Source: RYN-230 sp963711705 (GTDB lineage Bacteria > Actinomycetota > Actinomycetes > Streptosporangiales > Streptosporangiaceae). Taken from it: a stretch of DNA of 64,000 nucleotides. Where the stretch lies: positions 62,001 through 126,000 of the forward strand of contig CAVQFM010000014.1 in assembly GCA_963711705.1 (NCBI GenBank), written 5' to 3'. Below, piece by piece: positions 53,430 to 62,424 of this stretch; position 1 is the stretch's first letter, and each line of letters opens with the position of its first letter. A program made the position numbers and the translations under genes. Below the pieces are notes generated by a model. It was not told where the DNA came from and did not search any database. It worked only from the letters and a program-made list of their open reading frames with translations.

Positions 53430-53651
53430 CGGCGGCCTGCCCGCCGCGCCGGGGCCATCTCCGCCTGGGTACATGACCTGGAAGCGGCGGCCAGCCGGGC
53501 CACCGGCCAGGACATCGAATCGCGGGGCTCGGCGGATCCCGGGACCGTGCCCAAGGCCATGGATGTGCTCACTCCGGCCGGGGTGTCCCAGGCCACCGAG
53601 CTCGACCCCACCCTGGGCCCGGTCGTCATCCAGCCGGTCACCGTGCCCTAG
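53430..53651 (+). pseudogene. Gene fragment, C-terminal end only
   Basis: A plus-strand frame ending at 53651 reads like real protein: AISAWVHDLEAAASRATGQD, then VPKAMDVLTPAGVSQATELD and PTLGPVVIQPVTVP. No start or upstream continuation fits, so it looks like a truncated gene. I do not recognise the family. Confidence 0.35.
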
Positions 53652-53698
53652 CGGCTGGTCCCCAGCCACCGGCTGGGTGCCCAGCCACCGGCTGGCTT

Positions 53699-53753
53699 CC
53701 ATGATCGTGGTCAGTTTGTGCTCGTTGCGAACCCAGATTGACCACGATCATGG
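53699..53753. repeat. REP-like palindrome, copy 2
   Basis: CCATGATCGTGGTCA (53699-53713) is repeated as an exact complement at 53739-53753 with a 25-base loop. It shares ends and the inner CAATCTG (on the other strand) with the element at 32739-32792. A 16-base direct repeat (CCCAGCCACCGGCTGG) lies just upstream. Confidence 0.75.
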
Positions 53754-53762
53754 GAGAGACGG

Positions 53763-54659
53763 CTAGAGGTGGAGTGTGCCGTCGGCGACGACCAGGCCTG
53801 AGCCGCCCACCTGTACCTGCTGCCCCGCGATCTTGACCTGGATCCGGCTCGGCCGGCCCAGCGCGTAACCCTGCTCCACGATGGCCGTGCTGTTGTCCGG
53901 GACCCGGCCGGCGGCGGCGAGCCTGGCGACCAGTGGGCCGGCCGCGGTACCGGTAGCTGGATCTTCGGCGATGCCCATGCCCGGGTTGAAGAACCGCGCG
54001 TACGCGACCGCGCCAGCGCCGCCGACCGGGTCCGGGCTGTACAGATAGCAGCCCTCTGCGCCGGCCGCCCGCAGCACCCCGGCCAGCCGCGCCGGATCCG
54101 GCGCGGCCCGGTCCACGGCTGACCGGTCACGCGCCGGGACCATCAGGTGACCCGCGCCCGTCGAGACCACCTGAGCGGTCTCGTCCGCCACGAGGTCGCT
54201 TTCGGTCAGCCCCAGCGCGGCGGCCAGTTCCGCGCGGTCGCGGGCGCAGCCGCCGAACCGCGGCGGTGACTGGCTCATCCAGACCGTGACCGGGCCCGGG
54301 CCCGCGCGGATCACCTGCACCGGCAGCACCTCACCGGCGATCTCCTGGGCCAGGACCAGTTCACCGTGCCCGGGGCCGAGCCTGCCGGCGGCGGCCAGCC
54401 ACAGCCAGGCGCCCAGCGCGTTGTGTCCCGCGCCGGCCACCTCGGCGCCGATCGGGGTGAACGAGCGGAGCCGCCAGGTCGCGCCGGCCAGCGACGGGCG
54501 GAGCAGGAAGGTGGTCTCGGACTGGTTGAACTCGCGCGCAATGGCGCGCATCTGCGGTTCGGCCAGGCCGTCAGCGTCGGTGACCAGCGCCAGCGGGTTG
54601 CCGGTCAGCGGCTGGCTGGCGAACACGTCCACCAAGCAGAAGGGCACCTGGGTCGTCAT
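53763..54659 (-). CDS. PhzF-family isomerase/epimerase-like protein
   Basis: This is a 298-residue protein of the diaminopimelate-epimerase fold. It has the family start DVFASQPLTGNPLALV, the catalytic Glu in FNQSETTFLL, GAGHNALGAWLWL, and the C-terminal EDPATGTAAGPL. PhzF converts a dihydro-hydroxyanthranilate in phenazine synthesis, but most homologues have unknown substrates and no other phenazine gene is present. It stands alone. Confidence 0.9.
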   Translation of the reverse strand: MTTQVPFCLVDVFASQPLTGNPLALVTDADGLAEPQMRAIAREFNQSETTFLLRPSLAGATWRLRSFTPIGAEVAGAGHNALGAWLWLAAAGRLGPGHGELVLAQEIAGEVLPVQVIRAGPGPVTVWMSQSPPRFGGCARDRAELAAALGLTESDLVADETAQVVSTGAGHLMVPARDRSAVDRAAPDPARLAGVLRAAGAEGCYLYSPDPVGGAGAVAYARFFNPGMGIAEDPATGTAAGPLVARLAAAGRVPDNSTAIVEQGYALGRPSRIQVKIAGQQVQVGGSGLVVADGTLHL

Positions 54660-54887
54660 ATCCCTACCGTGCCGCGGCCCGGCGTCCAGCGCACCGGAAA
54701 ATCGCCACCCAGCGCAGCCGGCTGTGCCGTGGCCCGGCTGGCCGCCGCCCGCACGTAGGGGCCCGGGCGTGCGGCCCGTGGTGATGGCTGCACGCCCAGG
54801 CTCCGGCTGGTTAGCTGCTGGCCGCTCGACCCGGCCGCCTGCTGACCGGCCGCCTGCTGGCCGGCGGTCGGCGGCTGGGCGGTTTCC

Positions 54888-56123
54888 TCAGCCTGCGGTC
54901 AGCTCGGCCAGCGCTACCTCCGGGTCGGCCAGCCGGGCGGTATCCACCGGCTGGCCGGAGCGCACCAGCGCCTGGATCGCGTCGGTGACGCCCCAGACGT
55001 TGACGTTCATCCCGGCCAGCACCCGCCCGCCGGCCAGCCAGAACGCGATGAACTCGCGCCCGGGCACGTCGCCGCGCAGCACCACCTCGTCGTAGCCGCC
55101 GGGCGCCACGTACCCGGAGTACTCCATGCCCAGGTCGTACTGGTCGGTGAAGAAGTAGGGCAGCCGGTCGTAGCTGACCGCCTGGCCCAGCATGGCCCGG
55201 GCCGCGGCGTGCGGCTGGTGCAGCGCGTTGGCCCAGTGCTCGATCCTGATATGCGTGCCGAGCAGCGGGTGGAACGCGTTCGCCACGTCGCCGGCCGCGT
55301 AGATGTCCGGGTCCGTGGTGCGCAGTTGCGCGTCGACCCGGATGCCGTTGCTGACCTCCAGGCCGGCCGCCTCGGCCAGCTGGGTGTTGGGCGCGATGCC
55401 CACGCCGACGATGACCACATCCGCTGGGACGTGGCTGCCGTCACTGAGCCGCACCCCGCTGGCCTGGCCGCCACTGCCGGTGATCTCGGCCACCTGCACA
55501 CCGCACCGCAGATCCACGCCGTGCTCGGTGTGCAGCGTGGCGAACACCTGAGCGGCTTCCCGGCCGAGCACCCGCAGCAGCGGTAGCTCCGCGTATTCCA
55601 GCACCGTCACCTCGGCGCCCGCGGTGCGGGCGGCGGCCGCGGTCTCCAGGCCGATCCAGCCGGCCCCGATGACCGCGACCCGGGCGGCGGACTGGAAGGC
55701 CTTCTTGATCTGGTCGCTGTCGCTGGCCCGGCGCAGGTAGTGCACGCCGTCCAGGCCGGCGCCCGGCACGTCCAGCCGGCGCGGCGACGAGCCGGTGGTC
55801 AGCAGCAGCTTGGCGTAGCCGACCTGGCTGCCGTCGTCCAGGGCCACCTGGTGCGCGGCGCGGTCGATGCCGGTGACCGTGGTCCGCAGCCGCAGGCTGA
55901 CGTCGTTCCCGGCGTACCAGTCCGCTGGGTGGACGTAGATCGTGTCCCGCTCGGCCTTGCCCAGCAGGTAGTCCTTGGACAGCGGCGGCCGTTCGTAGGG
56001 CCGCTCGTCCTCGTCGCCGATCAGGATGACCGGCCCGCCGAACCCGCCGTCGCGCAGCGCCTCGGCGGCCTTGGCCCCGGCCAGGCTGGCCCCGGCGATT
56101 ACATACGACTCGCTCCCGCTCAT
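54888..56123 (-). CDS. FAD-dependent NAD(P)H ferredoxin reductase-like oxidoreductase
   Basis: This is a 411-residue flavoprotein of the rhodocoxin/putidaredoxin-reductase type: YVIAGASLAGAKAAEALRDGG (FAD), RPYERPPLSKDYLLG, LLLTTGSSPRRL, VAVIGAGWIGLETAAAAR (NADH), VGVGIAPNTQLAE, and YAAGDVANAFHPLLG. It passes electrons from NAD(P)H to a ferredoxin. It starts 1 base after the transaldolase stop, so it is part of the regulator-folE-tal operon. Confidence 0.9.
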   Translation of the reverse strand: MSGSESYVIAGASLAGAKAAEALRDGGFGGPVILIGDEDERPYERPPLSKDYLLGKAERDTIYVHPADWYAGNDVSLRLRTTVTGIDRAAHQVALDDGSQVGYAKLLLTTGSSPRRLDVPGAGLDGVHYLRRASDSDQIKKAFQSAARVAVIGAGWIGLETAAAARTAGAEVTVLEYAELPLLRVLGREAAQVFATLHTEHGVDLRCGVQVAEITGSGGQASGVRLSDGSHVPADVVIVGVGIAPNTQLAEAAGLEVSNGIRVDAQLRTTDPDIYAAGDVANAFHPLLGTHIRIEHWANALHQPHAAARAMLGQAVSYDRLPYFFTDQYDLGMEYSGYVAPGGYDEVVLRGDVPGREFIAFWLAGGRVLAGMNVNVWGVTDAIQALVRSGQPVDTARLADPEVALAELTAG

Positions 56124-56124
56124 C

Positions 56125-57252
56125 TCAGCTCCCCTGCTGTCCTGGAGACTCCCGCCGCAGGCTGGCGGCGAGTTGCTCACCCAGCTGCTGCCAGCTGGCG
56201 TCGAACTTGGTGACCGCGTCATCTTCCAGGCCCTGGACGACCTCGTCGTAGTCGATGCCGATCTCGCCCAGCCCGCCAAGCACCTCGTGCGCTTCGGCAT
56301 AGTGCCCGCGCACCGGGTCGGCGGGGATCACGCCGTGGTCGGCGACCGCGCGCAGGGTGGCTTCCGGCATCGTGTTGACCACGCCCGGCGCGACCAGCCC
56401 GGTCACGTACTTGGTGTCCGGGTAGGCCGGGTCCTTGACCGAGGTCGAGGCCCACAGCGGGCGCTGCGGCCGGGCCCCGGCCGCGGCCAGCGCGGCCCAC
56501 CGCGGCGAGCCGAACACCCGCTCGTAACGCTCGTAGGCGAGCTGGGCGTTCGCGATCGCCGCCCGGCCACGCAGCTCGGCCGCCCGGGCGGTGCCAATCT
56601 TGTCCAGCCTGCTGTCCACCTCGGTGTCCACCCGGGACACGAAGAACGACGCGACCGAGCCGATCCGGGCCAGGTCGTGCCCGGCCTGCCGGGCCCGTTC
56701 CAGGCCGGCCAGGAACGCGGTCATGACCGCGTCATACCGGTCCAGCGAGAAGATCAGCGTGATGTTGATGCTGATCCCTTCGGCCAGGCAGGCTTCGATC
56801 GCGGGCAGCCCCTGCCGGGCCGCCGGGATCTTGATGAACAGGTTGGGCCGGTCCACCAGCCACCACAGCGCGCGGGCCTCGGCGATGGTCGCGGCGGTGT
56901 CATAGGCGAGCCTCGGGTCCACCTCGATCGACACCCGGCCGTCCACCCCATCGGTGGCGTCGTAGACCGGGCGGAGCACGTCACACGCCCAGCGCACGTC
57001 GAACGTGGTCAGCGCGCGCAGCGCCTCCCCCACCGGGATACGACGGTCGGCCAGGTCGCTGAGCTGGGCGCGGTACGCGTCGCTGCCGGTGATGGCCTTG
57101 GCGAAAATGGTGGGGTTGGTGGTCACCCCGGTCACGTGGTCGCGGGCGGCCAGGTCGGCCAGGCTCCCTCCGGTCAGCCGGAGCCGGCTCAGGTCATCCA
57201 GCCAGATGGATACGCCTGCCTGGGTCAGTTCGGTCAGCGGATCGTCGTGCAT
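56125..57252 (-). CDS. tal: Transaldolase
   Basis: This is a 375-residue transaldolase of the pentose phosphate pathway: GVSIWLDDLSRLRL, GVTTNPTIFAKAI, the Schiff-base Lys in LFIKIPAA, and PLWASTSVKDPAYPDTKYV. The length is normal for the actinobacterial long form. GGAGGG precedes the ATG. It lies between folE and the ferredoxin reductase and is probably co-transcribed, which links pentose phosphate flux to pterin and redox supply. Confidence 0.95.
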   Translation of the reverse strand: MHDDPLTELTQAGVSIWLDDLSRLRLTGGSLADLAARDHVTGVTTNPTIFAKAITGSDAYRAQLSDLADRRIPVGEALRALTTFDVRWACDVLRPVYDATDGVDGRVSIEVDPRLAYDTAATIAEARALWWLVDRPNLFIKIPAARQGLPAIEACLAEGISINITLIFSLDRYDAVMTAFLAGLERARQAGHDLARIGSVASFFVSRVDTEVDSRLDKIGTARAAELRGRAAIANAQLAYERYERVFGSPRWAALAAAGARPQRPLWASTSVKDPAYPDTKYVTGLVAPGVVNTMPEATLRAVADHGVIPADPVRGHYAEAHEVLGGLGEIGIDYDEVVQGLEDDAVTKFDASWQQLGEQLAASLRRESPGQQGS

Positions 57253-57287
57253 GGTGCTTTCCCTCCCTGGATCGCCCGGTGCCCGGG

Positions 57288-57941
57288 TCAGCCCCGGACG
57301 CCGGTCAGTGCGAAGAATTCGGCCCGCGAGCGCGGGTCGTCGCGCAGCGTCCCGAGCAGCGCCGAGGTGACGGTCTTGGAGCCGAGGGCGCGCACGCCGC
57401 GCTGGGTCATGCAGGAGTGCTCAGCCTCCAGCACCACCCCCGCCCCGCGCGGGCCCAGGTGCTCGACCAGCGCATCGGCCACCTGTTTGGTCAGCCGCTC
57501 CTGGGTCTGCGGGCGGGCGGCGAAATGCTCGACCAGGCGGGCCAGCTTGGACAGCCCGAGAATCCGGTCCGCGGGCAGGTACCCCACGTGCGCGATCCCG
57601 GCGAACGGCAGCAGGTGATGCTCACACACGGTGCGGAACGGGATGTCCCGGGCCAGCACCAGCTCGTCGTAGCCCTCGTCGTTCGGGAATGTGGTCAGCT
57701 CGAATGGTTTTGGGGCAAACAGCTCGGCGTAGGCGCGGGCCATCCGGCCCGGCGTGTCCCGCAGTTCCTCCCGGTCCAGCCCGATCCCCAGCGCGGTCAG
57801 GAAGTCCGCGGCCGCCTGCTCCGCCGCGGCCATGTCGACGGGGGCGTCGTCACCTGCGATGCGCAGCACGGGCCGCCGCAGGCCGCTGTCCGGCACGGGC
57901 AGCAGCGGCTCGGCATGCTCAAGGGTCAGGTCGTGCGCCAT
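57288..57941 (-). CDS. folE: GTP cyclohydrolase I
   Basis: This is a 217-residue enzyme making dihydroneopterin triphosphate from GTP, the first step of folate/tetrahydropterin synthesis. The zinc ligands are in TVCEHHLLPFAG and EAEHSCMTQRGV. It also shows DTPGRMARAY and LGLSKLARLV. GGAGG precedes the ATG. Location behind a Cys-rich regulator instead of in a folate operon suggests a regulated, perhaps second, copy. Confidence 0.94.
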   Translation of the reverse strand: MAHDLTLEHAEPLLPVPDSGLRRPVLRIAGDDAPVDMAAAEQAAADFLTALGIGLDREELRDTPGRMARAYAELFAPKPFELTTFPNDEGYDELVLARDIPFRTVCEHHLLPFAGIAHVGYLPADRILGLSKLARLVEHFAARPQTQERLTKQVADALVEHLGPRGAGVVLEAEHSCMTQRGVRALGSKTVTSALLGTLRDDPRSRAEFFALTGVRG

Positions 57942-57945
57942 GGCG

Positions 57946-58774
57946 TTAGGCCTCCAAGGTTTGCTGGCGGATAGCGACGCAGCAGTTGCCTGGCTGCGGG
58001 TCGAGTACCGGATGCAGGCCGCAGGTCCCCAGCCCGGTGATCATTCCGTCGACCAGGGCGAGGTTCATCCCGCAGACGGTGCTCCGGTCCTGCTGGGCGA
58101 GCTGGTGGAACGGGCAGTTGCGCAGCCGCATGGCGCCGTCCGGGTCATCGAACGGCTCGAAGCCGTGCTGCTGGAGCACGGCCGCCAGGTCGCGGCGGGC
58201 GCCGGTGCGAGGGGTGCCCGGGCCAGCCGGTGCCGTGGGCCGTCCGCCCGGGGCCTGGGGCGTGGGTGATGCGTGGGGCGTGCGTGGTGGCGTGGGCGCG
58301 TGGCGGTGCGTCCGGCGCGGATGGTGTGTCCGGCGCGGGTGGTGGGCCGGCCCGGTGGCGCACGGCGAGCTGGGTGCCGAGCTGGCGGGCGGCGCTGTCC
58401 AGGGCGGCCCGGGTCTGCCCGGTCTGGTCGGCGCCGACCGCCTGGACGAGCAGCCGGGCGGCCAGCTCGTACTCCCGCGGCGGCACGCTGACCGCGAACT
58501 CCCGGCCGGATCTGGTGTAGAGCTTGGCGGGGCGGCCGGCGCCCGGCCCGGACCGGCCGGCCAGCCGCTGGTAGGTGACGCTGAGCAGGCCTGCCTGGAC
58601 CAGCTTGTCCAGGTGGTACACGGCCAGCGCCCGGCCGATGCCGACCGCCGCCGCCGCCTCATCACGGCCCACCGGCCGGCCGCAGCCGGACACGAACTCG
58701 TACAGGCTGCCCCGTACCGGGTCGTCCAGGCTGCTCAGCGAGGCCAGGTCAGCGTCGTCCGGAGGCAGGATCAC
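57946..58774 (-). pseudogene. ArsR/SufR-like winged-helix regulator with Cys-rich C-terminus, frameshifted
   Basis: The N-terminal half (from GTG 58774) is a winged helix: LDDPVRGSLYEFVSGCGRPV, AAAVGIGRALAVYHLDKLVQ, GAGRPAKLYTRSGREFAVSV. The C-terminal half is in another frame: RDLAAVLQQHGFEPFDD, RLRNCPFHQLAQ, VCGMNLALVDG and NCCVAI. The two halves join with one base removed somewhere in the repetitive stretch 58200-58360. The spaced cysteines resemble Fe-S-binding SufR-type regulators. It lies just upstream of folE. Confidence 0.75.
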
Positions 58775-58781
58775 CCCTGAA

Positions 58782-58811
58782 CTCTATCACTAATAAAAAC
58801 TACTTTTAGAG
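58782..58811. promoter_or_regulatory. AT-rich candidate operator/promoter of the folE-tal operon
   Basis: CTCTA (58782) and TAGAG (58807), with an inner CTAATAAAA / TTTTAG, form an interrupted palindrome in a 30-base AT-rich island just upstream of the regulator start. It fits an autoregulatory site. The rest of the gap to 59086 shows no gene. Confidence 0.5.
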
Positions 58812-59086
58812 CCCACCCCACCCCAGCCAGCAAGCCCGCTGGCCGCCCAACCCCTTCCGGCCGCATCTGTGCGGTACATCGTGTGTGGTGGGGCACCCAC
58901 AGGGCACCGCGCTGACCAAACGCACCGCACTGATGCGGGTGGCCCGCGGGCCGGTTCCGTCCCGGCCACCGACCCTGGCCGCGCCGGGGGCGATCAGTTC
59001 CGTGGGCGGTTGCGCCCGCCACCCGGCCGGGTGGCTGCGCTGGCTCCCCAAGCTAGGCGGCCCCGCGCCGGCCGGCCCGGGACGGG

Positions 59087-59545
59087 TCAGCGCAGCGGGA
59101 TGGACCGGCCCCGCTCGGCTTCCGGCCGGGGGCCGGAGATGCGCCGGTCGGCCTCGCTGATCGGCACATCGTTGATGCTGGCTTCCCGGCGCCGCATGAG
59201 CCCGTCGCTGTCGAACTCCCACAGCTCGTTGCCGTAGCTGCGGTACCACTGCCCGCCCGCGTCGTGCGACTCGTACTGGAACCGGACCGCGATCCGGTCG
59301 CCGTGGAACGACCACAGCTCCTTGCGCAGCGCGTAGTCGAGCTCGCGGGCCCATTTCCGGCGCAGGAACTCGACGATCTCGGCCCGGCCGGAGAGGAACT
59401 CGCCGCGGTTGCGCCACACCGAGTCCTCGGTGTACGCACCGGCCACCCGTTCCGGGTCGCGGGTGTTCCAGGCATCCTCGGCCGCCTGGACCTTCTGCCG
59501 GGCGGTCTCCTCGGTGAACGGCGGGAACGGTGGCCGCCGGGTCAT
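59087..59545 (-). CDS. NTF2-like / SnoaL-fold protein (DUF1348)
   Basis: This is a 152-residue protein with the DUF1348 pattern: PPFTEETARQKVQAAEDAWN, VAGAYTEDSVWRNRGEFLSG, FLRRKWARELDY, ELWEFDSDGLMRRREASIND. The family has a cone-shaped NTF2 pocket; enzymatic function is mostly unknown. AAGAGAG precedes the ATG. It stands alone. Confidence 0.88.
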   Translation of the reverse strand: MTRRPPFPPFTEETARQKVQAAEDAWNTRDPERVAGAYTEDSVWRNRGEFLSGRAEIVEFLRRKWARELDYALRKELWSFHGDRIAVRFQYESHDAGGQWYRSYGNELWEFDSDGLMRRREASINDVPISEADRRISGPRPEAERGRSIPLR

Positions 59546-59773
59546 GGGCTCTCTTTTCCGCGCGGGGGGCGGGCCGGGTCGGCTTGCGGCCGGCGCCGCA
59601 CCACGCCATGGTCGGGGCTAGGCCTGGTCACCAGATATGGCTCTGAGCCTATGACCGGCATAGGCCGGCCGGATCAATGGCCCACCTCACCAGCGCCGCG
59701 GCGGTCTCCCCACCGCCCATGAGAACGGGCCGCCACCGAGGCAGTTCGGCGCATTCCCGGCGGCGGGCTGACG

Positions 59774-60667
59774 ATGTCAGCGGCCCGGCCTACCGTGGAG
59801 TCCGTGACCACCATTGACCCGGCGACCACCGAGCGGGTGACGGCGGTGCGTGTCCCGGAGCCGCTGAGCCCCGCGATCGTCCGGCCCCGCCCGCACGTGG
59901 AGGCGGTGCTCGCGCAGAGCCTGCGGGAGACCGGCCCGCGCGGCCGCACGGCGCTGGCCTGGGCCTGGGCGCTGACCGGCACCAGGCCCTCCCCGGTGAC
60001 CCTGGGCCTGGCCCCGGGCTGCCCGCCGTCCCGCCCGGAGATCCTGGCCGAGGCCGCCGCACAGATCGAGGGCTCCACCGCCCCGCGCGGGGTGCCCGCG
60101 GATTTCCGCGACCAGCTCCGGCAGACCCGCGGCGTACTGGCCTGGCTGGCCGGCGGCAGCGACCTGATCCCGGTGGACACTGACAACCGCGGCCGCTTCA
60201 TCGGCGCCCGGGGTGACTACGCGCGCACCGACGCCGAGATCCGCGAGGCTCGCGGGCACGCGATGCGCGGGCTATCCGCCCGCGACCTGCCGGAGCCGCT
60301 GTCCGCCGCCGACGCCCGGCACCCCTGGCGCTGGGACCCGGCGTGGATGCAGGCGGCCCGGCTGCGCGGTGTGCGTGACCTGCTCGGCTGGGTGCTCGGC
60401 GATTGCCCGGCCGCCCCGCTGTGCCAGCGCTCCGGCGGCCGGCCATCCACCTACGAGCTCACCCACGAGGACGCGGCCGCCAACGACGTGGTCATGCAGG
60501 GCCGGTCGGGCGGCCGGCCGGTTAACCCGGACCGCTACCCGCCGCCGCAGTACGGGGAGGGGGTCCAGGCCGCGATCCGCTGGCTGCGTGGCGAAGCCAC
60601 CACCCCGCCGGCCAGCGCGGACGGTGCCAATCCCTACGCCAGGCGGAAGTCCATTTCCACCACATAG
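59774..60667 (+). CDS. Conserved hypothetical protein
   Basis: This is a 297-residue soluble protein I do not recognise. It has a continuous, host-like coding pattern (RPHVEAVLAQSLRETGPRGR, ALAWAWALTGTRPSPVTLG, RDLLGWVLGDCPAAPLC), with a Pro-rich C-terminus. A GTG at 59804 is an alternative start. The 3' end overlaps the convergent dioxygenase gene by 34 bases. There are no catalytic motifs, signal peptide or membrane segment. Confidence 0.6.
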   Translation: MSAARPTVESVTTIDPATTERVTAVRVPEPLSPAIVRPRPHVEAVLAQSLRETGPRGRTALAWAWALTGTRPSPVTLGLAPGCPPSRPEILAEAAAQIEGSTAPRGVPADFRDQLRQTRGVLAWLAGGSDLIPVDTDNRGRFIGARGDYARTDAEIREARGHAMRGLSARDLPEPLSAADARHPWRWDPAWMQAARLRGVRDLLGWVLGDCPAAPLCQRSGGRPSTYELTHEDAAANDVVMQGRSGGRPVNPDRYPPPQYGEGVQAAIRWLRGEATTPPASADGANPYARRKSISTT

Positions 60668-61464
60668 TCCACGTCTGCCGGGTCGCCGGGGCCAGCCGGC
60701 CGGAACGGCCTGACCAGCGAGTCCTTCACCCCGAATACCGCGTCGCTGTCCAGGTAAGGGTTGTCGGCGTCGAAGATGTGCGTGGTCACCGAGCGTCTTC
60801 CGGGGGCGGAGACGATCGCGTGGATGTGCGCCGCCCGCCAGTTGTGCCGGCCCGCGCCGCGCAGCAGCCCGCCGACCGGGCCGTCGGTGGGGATCGGGTA
60901 GCTGACCGGCCGCACCGTCCGGAACTGGTAGCTGCCGTCTGGCCCGGTGACGAACACCCCGCGCAGGTTGAACTCGGGCTGGCTGGGGTCCTGGGTGTCG
61001 TACAGGCCGTTGCCCGCGGTCTGCCACACGTCCAGGCGGGCCCGGTCCAGCGGCCGGCCGGCCAGGTCGGTGACCCGGCCATGCACCAATGTGGGACTGC
61101 CGTCTTCCGGCCGGCCGATCTGGTCGCCCATCTCGCGGGCCGGGGCGCCCGATACGTAGAACGGGCCGAGCACCGTCAACTCGGTCGCGCCGCCGGCCGC
61201 GTTGACGATGTCCACCAGGGACGACACTCCGAGCACGTCGGACAGCAGGACGAACTCCTGCCGCCGGTCGTCGCACTTCTGCCCGGTCGCGGTGAGGAAC
61301 TCCACCGCGGCCAGCCACTCCTCCGGGGTCAGCCCGGTCTCGGTGACGAACCCGTGCACGTGCCGGATGAGCGCGGCGATCAGCTCACGCAGCCGCGGGT
61401 CGGGTGCCCCCGCGTAGGCGGCCAGCACCTGCTCGGTGAGCTCGGCCGGTTTCATCGCGGTCAT
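60634..61464 (-). CDS. Intradiol ring-cleavage dioxygenase (catechol/hydroxyquinol 1,2-dioxygenase-like)
   Basis: This is a non-haem Fe(III) dioxygenase of 276 residues. The N-terminal helical dimerisation domain (LTEQVLAAYAGAPDPRLREL) is followed by the iron ligands: Tyr in VLGPFYVSGAP, Tyr in SYPIPTDGP, and two His in WRAAHIHAIVSAPG. GGRVTDLAGRPLD-type beta-sandwich strands are present. AAGGAGG lies 6 bases before the ATG. It opens a catechol-type ring. No other ring-degradation gene is adjacent. Confidence 0.9.
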   Translation of the reverse strand: MTAMKPAELTEQVLAAYAGAPDPRLRELIAALIRHVHGFVTETGLTPEEWLAAVEFLTATGQKCDDRRQEFVLLSDVLGVSSLVDIVNAAGGATELTVLGPFYVSGAPAREMGDQIGRPEDGSPTLVHGRVTDLAGRPLDRARLDVWQTAGNGLYDTQDPSQPEFNLRGVFVTGPDGSYQFRTVRPVSYPIPTDGPVGGLLRGAGRHNWRAAHIHAIVSAPGRRSVTTHIFDADNPYLDSDAVFGVKDSLVRPFRPAGPGDPADVDYVVEMDFRLA

Positions 61465-61589
61465 TGGATCCTCCTTGGCCATCGGCCGGGCTGGCCGGAT
61501 GCGCCGCTGGCCCCATTTTGCCCGCCCGGGCACCGGCCGGGGCAGCCACGCGGCGGGCCGGGCTGGTGCAGCCGCCCGGCCCGCGCCGG

Positions 61590-61640
61590 CCCCGGCTTGC
61601 GCACCCCGGCTTGCACCCCGGCTTGCGCGCCCCGGCTTGC
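61590..61640. repeat. Four tandem copies of CCCCGGCTTGC
   Basis: Copies start at 61590, 61604, 61616 and 61630 with a 12-14 base period, in the gap between the dioxygenase and the DUF488 gene. Likely slippage-prone. Confidence 0.7.
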
Positions 61641-61719
61641 GCCGCCCCCGCCCCACGGCGGCCGGGGGCGGGTGGACAATGGCCAGTAGGCGCCGAGGGA
61701 CGGGCCAGGAGGTGCCGGG

Positions 61720-62232
61720 ATGCCGCCAGAGGTCAGAGTCCGCCGGGTGTACGAGGAACCGGCCCCGGAGGATGGCATGCGGGTGCTGGTCGACCGGATC
61801 TGGCCGCGCGGCCTGCGCAAGGACGCGGCCCGGCTGGACGAGTGGGCCCGGGACGTGGCGCCGTCCACCGAGCTGCGCACCTGGTACGGGCACGACCCGG
61901 CGAAGTTCGGCGAGTTCCGCCGCCGCTACCAGGCCGAGCTGGCCCAGCCCGGGCCCGCCGCCGCCCTGGCCCGGCTGCGTGACCGGGCCAGCGCCGGCCC
62001 GGTCACGCTGCTGACCGCGACCCGGGACGTGGCGCACAGCCAGGCCACGGTCCTGGCCGGAGCGCTGCAGCCCGGCCCTGGCGAGCAGGCCGGGGACCCT
62101 GATCCCGGAACCGGCGGCGAGCCGGCCTGCTACGCCCACCTGGTCTGCCCGGAGTGCGGGTCGGTGACCACCGAGGGGCACCGGCCGGGCTGCTCCATGG
62201 ACCCGACCGCGGCCGGTACTCAGCCCGGCTGA
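61720..62232 (+). CDS. DUF488-family protein with C-terminal zinc-ribbon-like tail
   Basis: This is a 170-residue protein. The DUF488 core has VRRVYEEPAPEDGMRVLVDR, IWPRGLRKDAARLDEWARDV, APSTELRTWYGHD and VTLLTATRDVAHSQA. The extra C-terminal 50 residues contain CYAHLVCPECGSVT and GHRPGC, a zinc-ribbon-like cluster absent from most family members. AGGAGG precedes the ATG. The function of the family is unknown. Confidence 0.85.
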   Translation: MPPEVRVRRVYEEPAPEDGMRVLVDRIWPRGLRKDAARLDEWARDVAPSTELRTWYGHDPAKFGEFRRRYQAELAQPGPAAALARLRDRASAGPVTLLTATRDVAHSQATVLAGALQPGPGEQAGDPDPGTGGEPACYAHLVCPECGSVTTEGHRPGCSMDPTAAGTQPG

Positions 62233-62424
62233 GTACCCACCTGGGTTCCGGATTGAGTATCCGGGCTCACCCGGCGGGCCGGCCTGCCGCCGACGATGGG
62301 GCGCATGGTGCACCCGGCCGGGCGTGCCTTACCTTGGCCTGGGCCGCTGAGCACGCGAGGCGGCCGGTACCGGGCCAGCTGGCGGCCGGTACCTGACCAG
62401 GCGGCGGCCGGGAAGGTGAGGCAG

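Noticed and set aside
58230..58360. His/Arg/Pro repeat region considered as a real metal-binding domain
   Set aside because: It arises in the frame-switch zone of the SufR-like regulator. The repeats are different in each frame and are better explained as a linker.
61590..61640. Four short repeats considered as a CRISPR array
   Set aside because: Repeats are 11 bases with 1-3 base gaps, there are no spacers and no cas gene is present. It is simple tandem slippage.
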